Source: Micrasema longulum
Taxonomy: Eukaryota > Arthropoda > Insecta > Trichoptera > Brachycentridae
Reading direction: 5' to 3'
Length of the DNA: 64,000 nt
Assembly: GCA_022494885.1 (NCBI GenBank)
Contig: JAGVSM010000504.1
Coordinates: forward strand, 1 to 64,000
The position numbers and the translations under genes were made by a program. Positions 56,771-64,000 of the stretch are shown one piece after another. The notes beneath the pieces were generated by a model that saw nothing but the letters and a program-made list of their open reading frames with translations, was not told the DNA's origin and did no database searches. Within the stretch, counting starts at the first letter, position 1. Every line of letters starts with the position of its first letter.

Positions 56771-56940
56771 ATAAACAATTTATAAAAAAAAACAAAGCTA
56801 TACGGACACGCCAGTGGTAAAAATAACTGTTCTACAGGAATACGTTTGTTTGAAGAAAAGTCAGACCACGTTTCCTCTAAATATTAAACATTACTAAGTA
56901 TACTTACAAAACTTAACTTTATGATGATTTTTGTTTATTT

Positions 56941-56985
56941 GATTTACATAAACGCCCGGAGGGCTTTTACAAGTATGGTACATGG
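56941..56985 (-). repeat. Retroelement 3'-end-like motif, copy 2
   Basis: Minus strand TGTAAAAGCCCTCCGGGCGT followed by TTATGTAAATCAAATAA; partner of 9131-9170. Confidence 0.45.
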
Positions 56986-57060
56986 ATTAAATATATAAAG
57001 TAAGAAATAAAATATAGTATTTGGTACATTCAAATACATATTCCTATAGATAATTAGTTA

Positions 57061-57140
57061 GAAAAAAAAAAAAAAAAAAATATTGTAAAAATAAACAACA
57101 AATCAATAAACCCAGTAACTTTTTTTTTTTTTTTTTTTAG
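57061..57140. repeat. Facing poly(A) and poly(T) runs
   Basis: A run of 19 A (57062-57080) and, 40 bp on, a run of 20 T (57119-57138) could be the tails of two retroelement insertions in opposite orientation, or simple-sequence expansion. Confidence 0.7.
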
Positions 57141-57484
57141 GATTCAACATTGCCTTTTATATCTATTTAGAAGAATAAGATCATTTAACTTTTACTAAGT
57201 ACTTTCTTTATCGCCATCATACGAATCTTGAAGAAACTTGAACATTTTTGAGGTGTGCACAGTCTATAAATATACCGGTTTTGTTTTAGGGTTTTAGATT
57301 GTTACTGTGTTATTTATTATATTGATTTGTGTTTGAAAAAAAAGTATTTCTTTTATTAGAAATAAGGATATAATGGAAATAAGTCATCTGAACTGTAAAA
57401 AAAAAATTGATGTTTAAAAAAACAGCCTGAGAGTATGAAAAATAAAAGCAATACTAAAGAATTTAAGTATCTATCACTTAAATA

Positions 57485-57700
57485 TCTTTATTTCATCACT
57501 CTTCTTCTTCTCCGTGTGCAGCGTGAGGTTCTCTCGACGTTGGTGATCACGGTGGCGAAAATTTCCCTGTCTTGGGCTTTCCGGAACAGTTCTTCTACAC
57601 TTACTATTCCAGTTAATTCTTTTATATTTCGCAATCGGGATGATTGATATTTTTTCATTAGTTGTATGGGCACTGGCAACACCAAGTACCAAGTCCACTA
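57485..57700 (-). pseudogene. Retroelement C-terminal-like fragment
   Basis: The minus frame has LMKKYQSSRLRNIKELTGIV, VSVEELFRKAQDREIFATVI, TNVERTSRC. The DRxxFxxVIxNV ending is shared with the fragment at 38.7 kb. GC-rich block in AT-rich DNA. Class not determined. Confidence 0.4.
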
Positions 57701-57834
57701 ACCAAATATACGCAATCTGTAACAAAAAGATCTGGTAATTCCAATTCGATTAATCATCCATAAACCGAAAACAGTTCACTTCAGTTTAATCTTATTATAT
57801 AAAAATCTAAATCAATAAAAATAACCGTGTTTTG

Positions 57835-57960
57835 ATCCCGTTCTATCAAAGGTCTGAGGTTCGAAACCCACTCTACCACAATTTTATTTCCATTTTCTAA
57901 TAGTGAATTATTTTACAAAACGCTGAAAATGCCCTCCAAAATATTTTGGTAAATTATAAG
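57835..57960 (+). repeat. SINE-2 copy
   Basis: AGGTTCGAAACCC is a good B box. The body ACTCTACCACAATTTTATTT...CTGAAAATGCCCTCCAAAAT parallels 6500-6590. Confidence 0.55.
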
Positions 57961-58697
57961 AACGCATTTTGTTTTTTATCCGGCTGCGGTTGAGGATGTA
58001 AACATACTGCGTAACTCTAGTATTTATTTTATAGGTGCATATAACGTAACGGGACTAATTTTCTACGCCGTAGGAATGTTCGGTAAATTACCCATACTTA
58101 GTGAACGGAAAGGGAGAAATTACACTTAATTTCTTATTCCTAGACACACCTTGATACATACAATAATTGTCTATCTGTTGACGAATCTCGTCATGGAAAT
58201 AGTCCCTAGTCCAGATTATCCGGGAGCCCGACATTCGACAGATCTTTAATCGTTCGCTAGACGAACCGTTTTGTTTTTGCTGCCAATTTGAATTATTGTG
58301 TAGTAGTTGTTGGGATGTTACAAATAAAGAAAACTGACAACAAAAAGAGTGTATAGCGTTAAATTTTTAAGTACTTGCTATAATTGTGTTTATTTCATTC
58401 TTCAATAATTGTATTTTCATTATTATTCAAAATATTAATGTATAAATCTAAAAATGATAACGAAAAACTGTGTCATAATGTTCTTCGTTGGTAAAAATCC
58501 TCTCCCATCCCCGGTCAAGCAATTAAATCATAGATTTACGTATGTCGTGTTTAAACTACCTGAAAAGCTTTGATAACGTTATGCTTAGCCAATATTAATC
58601 CACTTTATATTCGTTAAAAAATAAACACTTTTTAGCTTATGGTTTACATCTTCGTTCACATTGTCAAAAGCTACATCTTGACTCTTGATTTCCATTT
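57961..58697. other. No feature recognised
   Basis: AT-rich; no coding pattern. Confidence 0.5.
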
Positions 58698-59318
58698 ATG
58701 CTCCTCTTTCTTTTTAAACTTATATTACTGTCCGTGCGTCCGTTTTCAATGTTGTTGATTTTTCTTTCTGCTGCTGCGGATGTCCTCATCAATCATCTGA
58801 ACACATTTTGTGGTCATGTCCCTGTCCCTGCTCTCTACGATGACCAAATGGAGCTTTTCGCTACTATCCGTGGTCCTGTTATAGGTCCTGTCAAATATAC
58901 AGATCTGGTGGCTTCCAAAAAGAATTTCTAGGCTTTTAAAAAGTTTTGTAATCATTTCGGCGAATCGATCAAGTCCCATCAGTTTAATACCAGTCAGTGG
59001 AAAATTCACTTCCCTATTTTCCCAATACAATGAACAGCATATTATGTACTTCTGGATTACCTTCTTTCAGCACAAAGATGCTAAGGCTACCAGATTACAG
59101 AGAACTCCTTCGGACAGCTTTTCTTGTTCGGCAACGAGCACTTTTTCCGTGTATGTGGGCACCACCAAGGAGACTTTTGTCCTCAGATGCGGTGTGCGAT
59201 ATGTGGTGGGCAAGTTGTCCGTACGGCTGGACTGAATCATACCCTCACAACCAAAAATGTTTCTGCAGTAGCTTTATTTATATCACGTCTGCAGAAACAT
59301 ATCTTTTCTCTTCCTTAA
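58698..59318 (+). pseudogene. Unidentified 207-codon reading frame broken by three stops
   Basis: One plus frame runs the whole length with only three stops (TAG ~58929, TGA ~59031, TAA ~59091). Pieces: a hydrophobic start (LLFLFKLILLSVRPFSMLLI), INHLNTFCGHVPVPALYDDQ, GPVIGPVKYTDLVASKKNF, FKKFCNHFGESIKSHQF, then GNEHFFRVCGHHQGDFCPQM, RCAICGGQVVRT. The C-x-H...C-P...CxxCGG cluster suggests zinc binding. Persistence of one frame over 620 bp and raised GC content argue for decayed protein-coding DNA. It could be host pseudogene, transposon or old viral insertion. I recognise no family. Confidence 0.45.
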
Positions 59319-59700
59319 TCTCTCCTTTTTTCTCTCTCCATATTCCTCTTTTCCCACCGAAGACTTGTATTAATATTCATTATTTTGTTTACACATACCT
59401 ATGCTAGTTTTATTTTAGTATCTGCACATCTCTTTTATTTCCTGTTTTTGTACATTCGTTATGAAACTGAGTTAAATAATTAACACCTTTTATTTTATTC
59501 GTTGGTTGAAAGAAATTTCTATTTAACAATAAGCCTGCCAATGTTCCAATATGTGAATGAAATAAAATGTATTGAAAAAAAAAATACCCTAAATTTATTT
59601 TATTATATTATATGCGAATCAATCATTAAAAAATAAGGATTGAATTAAAAGTTACTCAAAGAAAACAAACACGCCATTTTGCCGTAGGGGTAGGCAAAGA
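59319..59700. other. No feature recognised
   Basis: Pyrimidine-rich then AT-rich; nothing gene-like. Confidence 0.5.
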
Positions 59701-59712
59701 TGATAGAACGCC

Positions 59713-59825
59713 CTATCTGTATTTGCATACAGACCACGCTTCCTCAATATCTTCCCATGTACGCACGCCGATTATTCCAACTTTTGACATGTCCATCTTC
59801 AAGTATTCATAAAATACATTATTAT
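59713..59825 (-). pseudogene. RTE-B C-terminal fragment, copy 2
   Basis: The minus strand YLKMDMSKVGIIGVRTWEDI, EEAWSVCKYR is the same segment as 15275-15370 (LKMDMSKVGIIGVR; EEARSVCEDR). DNA identity is high (GAAGATGGACATGTC, GGAATAATCGGCGTGCGT). Only the last ~40 codons remain. Confidence 0.6.
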
Positions 59826-59894
59826 ATTTAATACACTTACGTAAAAAAATAAAATACACGCGATTAAGTGTTTTATTTTCATGCGTACGCTTCC

Positions 59895-60145
59895 GCAAAA
59901 GCGATAACGTTCGGTTGACGAACGAATGAAGATCTTCGGCCCTAAGACCGGGGTCCCGAGTTCGAGTCCTTAACGGGTCTCCAGTCCAACGGTTCATGCT
60001 GCCAGACAGGGTACACTCCCACTGGCGTCCAGTAAGTCGGCTCCAGGAAGTGAACGTTAGGAATGTGATTCTGATGACGCGTGTACAACCGGGATCCCCA
60101 GTAAGACGATAGCAGTTCAGGAATTATTGAGCCTTTGTAATACAT
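59895..60145. repeat. tRNA-like segment and GC-rich flank
   Basis: CTTCGGCCCTAAGACCGGGG (anticodon-arm-like) then GAGTTCGAGTCC (B-box-like) on the plus strand, ~59930-59972: a probable SINE head. The following 150 bp are GC-rich with an open minus frame. It abuts the RTE-B fragment, so the minus frame crossing all three parts is composite. Confidence 0.35.
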
Positions 60146-60384
60146 GAAGAACTATCACTACCTGTGGAGAATATGATATATCTATAGTCACTAAACTGAC
60201 GTATATGCGCAGGGTATAAACTATACACATTCTCAGGAAATGACATCGAAAGGAACTGAGTATAATTTGATTTTAAAAAATGAACTAGTTATTGATTGAT
60301 TTGGTGTTTATTTTGTAGAACTCCATATTTGAACTTATAATTTAAGAAATCAAACGCTGATTTGAGTCTATTGAACACTTTATT

Positions 60385-60440
60385 TCAAAAACAAAAATTT
60401 CGTGCCAATTGTGTCGCCTTTTTAGGGCATTTTCAAACGA
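60385..60440 (-). repeat. Retroelement-terminal motif
   Basis: Minus strand TTTGAAAATGCCCTAAAAAG, GCGACACAATTGGCACGAAA: a GCC...GGC stem with a GAC(A)C box, the layout of the pseudo-LTR motifs at 21.9 and 40.6 kb but too decayed to be called. Confidence 0.3.
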
Positions 60441-61530
60441 ATGTAAGATTGGATTGATTGAATGTCCTTATATAGTCATATAATTCAAGGTACTTAAGTG
60501 ATAAATAAAAATAATCTTATGAACTATAGCATGTACATTAATCATAATTGCGGGGAAAACCAATAGTTAAGGGTAAGGCTAAATGTTTAATAGGTAATGT
60601 GGAATTTAGGTATTTATATTTTAATTTCAACTAGATTTGAAATATGATGACTGAAAAAAAAACTTATCCGTTTTTAAATATTGCCTTTTGAAATTTTATG
60701 TGAAGCTTTATAAATTACAAACCTAACAGAATTCACGGATTGCTGTTAGACCTTAAATGCTTAACTTTTATTATCAATTATTTTATTTTATTTATTTAGG
60801 TTAAGAAACAATCAACATTCACAATTTGTTATGTTTAAATAATGTTCATCAATTATATGTGAACAAATTATAATAAAAAGTAAAACAAAGTGTTTATAAT
60901 TATTGTTTTTTAAATGAATAAGCTTCATTAAATTCTATTAATATCATGAAACTTATAAAAATAAATTATACTACCAGGTTATTACAAATTATTTAACCCA
61001 ACTTACTCGAGGGACTATTTGATTTTACAAAATATTGTAAATTTAACAACATTTTACATTATGGACAAAAAATCATTTTATTTAGCAATTGTCGAATTAT
61101 GCATACATATTTGCAAGTTGATTTCTTAATACGCATAATAAATTAATACCTATTATTTTTTATTGTGTTTCTTGCAAACTGCGCCGAAACATTATAAAAA
61201 ACATACACAAAAGCAAACAGCAAAAAGCAGCACACACAAAATTATGTTCTATGAGCCATTCATCAATATGTTGCTACATATACGTTTTATGCTCAAGCAT
61301 AAAATAGTAGAAAATCAATACTAAAGTTTGCCACGGTTGCTTTTATTCGCAAACTTTAAATTGTAGAGAAAAACAAAGAAAAAAAAAAGAAATCATAAGA
61401 AAATAAAACTTAATTAACGTGTAAAGGAATTTGTTTTCCACGTATTGCTTAGTAGTATAAATGAAACTGATCCAAGATTCAAAGTCTTTGGTAATAATAT
61501 GTATCGCAATCCATTTGATATTCTACTATA
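60441..61530. other. AT-rich DNA, nothing recognised
   Basis: Very AT-rich; no exon or repeat seen. Confidence 0.5.
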
Positions 61531-61556
61531 TTTGAGTTGCGAAAAGTAGGAGAGTA

Positions 61557-61922
61557 ATGTGTATATTTATTTTTATGGCATTGTTTTCGATAGGCAGTTT
61601 ATTTACATGTGCAACACACGTGAACATTAGTATTGAACGCAACGGGATGGGAAAATACTACGCTTGTGATGAATGGATATGGCAAAGACCCTTCATGTGG
61701 GCAGGCGGATCCTGGATATACCTATCTGCATACATTATACATGCGCAGGACGAGGAACACTGTGAACTGCTATTGAGAGTCCAATGTATTGCGTTATTTC
61801 TAATCACAACATCTTCCAATTACGTAGTTTACAATTTTAGGCCATTTGCAAACAGAGTGATGAAAGTTTTATGTTGTCATTGGCCCAGGCATAATATTCT
61901 TCATAGAAAACTTAATGTGTAA
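61557..61922 (+). CDS. Unidentified 121-residue membrane protein frame
   Basis: Open from ATG (in-frame TGA 27 bp upstream) to TAA, 121 codons, with less AT-biased codons than its flanks. Three hydrophobic stretches: residues ~2-20 (CIFIFMALFSIGSLFTCAT), ~46-60 (FMWAGGSWIYLSAYI) and ~72-90 (LLRVQCIALFLITTSSNYV). Two polar parts, KYYACDEWIWQRPF and HAQDEEHCE, lie between. It ends in a basic, Cys/His-containing tail. A 5'-truncated retrotransposon begins within 3 bp of the stop, so the natural 3' end may have been cut off by that insertion. It could be a single-exon host gene, a retrocopy or of viral origin. No family recognised. Confidence 0.4.
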   Translation: MCIFIFMALFSIGSLFTCATHVNISIERNGMGKYYACDEWIWQRPFMWAGGSWIYLSAYIIHAQDEEHCELLLRVQCIALFLITTSSNYVVYNFRPFANRVMKVLCCHWPRHNILHRKLNV

Positions 61923-61924
61923 AC

Positions 61925-63400
61925 CTTTAAAACTTTTCAAAAATTATTTGACTAATAGAAAAATATGTGTCAAAGTATTGGATGAAAAATTAGAAAAATA
62001 GAATACGTTTCTTCGGGGGTGCCACAAGGATCAATATTGGGCCCTACCTTGTATATAATATATGTGACAGTCATGCATAAACTATTTAACAATGTCAAAC
62101 ACTATGTATACGCCGATGATACTGCTTTAGTTGTGTCTCACAGGGATCTAAAAACTGCAGAGAAATTATTGCAAGAAGACTTTTTAAACCTGCAAAAATG
62201 GTCCCATGACGCAGGTTTAATAATGAACTCAAAGAAAACCTAACTTATGCACATAAGATCACCGAACTATAAAACTCACACAACACCGTTAATTTTATCA
62301 CATAACTATACGTGTATCCATAGTGATATTATGCAACCGTGCATGTGTGAAAATATTGAGCAGTATGTTTATTTAGGTTTAACTACAAATTGTAATTTTA
62401 AATAGGATGTACATATTAGAAAATTGTGTAAGCGATTAAGAGCAGTAAGTAAAAGAATGTATATATTAAAATATTATGTCCCTGTTAAAACTTTACAAAT
62501 TATTTATATATCTCTCTCTGAATCAATTATACGATACGCTATAACTTCCTGTGGGTTATCACGTGAAAATAATATTAATTTTATTCAAACTTTGCGAAAT
62601 TCTATGATCAAATTGCTACTTCATAAAGATGTATACCGCCAGAAACACAATATTTCAATATCGTTGATGTATAAATCTGTAAATAAATTATCTGTTAGGG
62701 CTCTACTTTGGTACAAATTAATTTGTCAGCATGCGTCGCACTCCGAGTATAAACACAACTTGGTACATGATTACAACACCAGGTTACTAGTATGGAAGGG
62801 CTAGCTGTTCCTACATATTGCAATAAATATGGCAAAAAGACACTGCAATACAGACTCAAAATCGGTAGTCAGAATGCAGAAGGGACCATATGTATTTTTT
62901 TCTGTTTTTTTAGTTTTCAAAAGTTTTAATCAATATTTCAGTAAATACACATAGAATAAAATAAAAAAACACCATAATTTAGAATGGTAATTCATTATTA
63001 AAAAGCAACATTAAAATATTTTAGTTTGAGTATTAAAGTCTTGAAATTGAGTTGTATTTCAGCTCTTCTGAACATTTTTGAAAATTACAGATGGTCCCTT
63101 CTGCCATCTGACTACCGAAATATTTAACATGTCACCAAACAATATTAAAAATACTGAGATAAAAACAGAAGTGAGACGTTTGCTCAAATTATGGTTGGTA
63201 GAAAAAAATATGTATTGGTGATAGTTTTTAATTTTTGATAATGTAATATGTAATGTTTTTCAACTAAAATTATTGTTAATGTAGGTTAAGTGTGAATAAT
63301 CGATGCAATTTATAAGAACCTGCTGACGAGTTGTATGTGTGCAACTCAGCAGGACTTTAATTTAAGACTATTTTGTAAATATTTTTGAAAAATAAAATCA
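61925..63400 (+). pseudogene. Non-LTR retrotransposon family J, 3' half, copy 2
   Basis: RT motifs in order: FKNYLTNRKICVKVLDEK, then (frame change) SSGVPQGSILGPTLYIIYV, KHYVYADDTALVVSHRDL (YADD active site), LQKWSHDAGLIMNSKKT, EQYVYLGLTTNCNFK. The C-terminal part is KLCKR...RMYILKYYVPV, IRYAITSCGLSRENNINF, RALLWYKLICQHASHSEYKH and DYNTR. This is the palm-to-C-terminus of a Jockey/CR1-group element. Stops at ~61985, 62241 and 62403 inactivate it. The 3' UTR (62820-63400) contains the conserved hairpin and ends near AAAAATAAAATCAT. 5' truncated at ~61925. Confidence 0.8.
63319..63352 (+). other. Conserved bulged hairpin in family J 3' UTR, copy 2
   Basis: CCTGCTGA, bulge CGA, GTTG, loop, CAAC, TCAGCAGG. 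The lower 8-bp stem pairs perfectly. Partner of 10517-10552, with compensating changes in the upper stem. ~450 bp downstream of the RT C-terminus. Confidence 0.65.
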
Positions 63401-64000
63401 TGCCTTTCGTAAGCAGTAAAAGCTAAGAGCCTAAGTTGACAATGATTTCAATAAGACACAAGAGTAGGAGTGAAGCGCACATGCGCTCTACCGCTTTTCA
63501 CACCGTAGCGCCTAATTTAGTCATTCCAAATAAACTTCTACCACGGAAAATTGGAGCATTGTGTAAATGTTACATAAACAACAAAAAAAACTTTACTCAC
63601 ATAATAGTTTACATATACTATATACATGCTCGCGTTCGCTGTGCTAATTTGTACGAAACTGATGTGCACACGCAATCGTTTTTGTTGTAATCACATTTTG
63701 TCTTCGCGAGTAAAGGTGTCGCTGTTCAAGATATCAGATCACTAATACTTGACCATCACGTGATTTCTCATAAATGTTTAAAAATCTGTTTTCGGGACAC
63801 TTAATATTTAATCGCGAACTATGCGTTCAAATTCCTAAATTATTAGACTTGTGAACCGAAACATATTTTACATTAACCGAACTGCGGTATTCGTTGGCGT
63901 ATTTATGATTCGAAGCTCTCAAACGCATCACTTTCGTCAAACCCACGCTTGTTGTCTCAAACTAATCGCAAACTATTACTGTTGTAGATACTTGAGGTTG
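63401..64000. other. No gene assigned
   Basis: 63436-63690 has an 84-codon plus frame (GC-richer at its start, RHKSRSEAHMRSTAFHTVAP) without family signature or splice support. The end of the window shows nothing recognisable. Confidence 0.35.

Noticed and set aside
59713..59997. 94-codon minus-strand frame as one protein
   Set aside because: It fuses a SINE-like head, AT-rich filler and an RTE-B tail: a composite of repeats.
1..64000. CRISPR arrays, operons or bacterial genes
   Set aside because: No regularly spaced repeats with unique spacers. The tandem arrays have no spacers, and the sequence is clearly eukaryotic.

Overview
This window looks like nuclear DNA of an arthropod, most likely an insect. 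It is strongly AT-rich, has no long open reading frames and no bacterial gene order, and is packed with decayed eukaryotic transposable elements. The species cannot be named from the sequence. Coding sequence that looks like host gene is sparse and intron-split: a two-exon 3' end on the minus strand at 16458-16779, a minus-strand terminal exon at 27254-27507, and two plus-strand exons at 40430-40510 and 42160-42349. None contains a domain I can name. An intronless 121-codon membrane-protein frame (61557-61922) and a 207-codon frame broken by only three stops (58698-59318) are also unidentified.

The rest is mostly mobile DNA. Non-LTR retrotransposon remnants dominate: three L2/CR1-like 3' ends (28195-28757 minus, 32546-33348 minus, 38200-38645 plus), several RTE-like C-termini (6085-6325, 15140-15450, 23335-23600, 51290-51540, 59713-59825), and a Jockey/CR1-like family with a 3'-UTR hairpin (10470-11240 minus, 61925-63400 plus). 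A Penelope-like element with reverse transcriptase and GIY-YIG endonuclease sits at 18288-20067 between ~200-bp inverted terminal repeats. One of those repeats carries a close match to a type I hammerhead ribozyme core. Similar but decayed hairpin/GAAA arrangements recur at 21762-21993, 40560-40625 and 54724-54921.

Short non-autonomous elements are common. They include tRNA-derived SINEs in at least three families (SINE-1, -2, -3), three foldback MITE families (MITE-1 at 636 and 12713; MITE-2 at 29695; MITE-3 at 50788 and 52420), and dispersed families named here R-A, R-B and R-D. There are two minisatellites: a ~34-bp array at 6725-7234, and a ~57-bp array at 29260-30385 split by a MITE-2 insertion.

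The strongest leads are the hammerhead-like motif and its degenerate relatives, the covarying bulged hairpin in the retrotransposon 3' UTR, the long 47.2-kb hairpin, the unannotated spliced exons, and the two unidentified reading frames at 58.7 and 61.6 kb. Family names R-A, R-B, R-D, SINE-1 to -3, MITE-1 to -3, RTE-A to -C and J are working labels for this window only.
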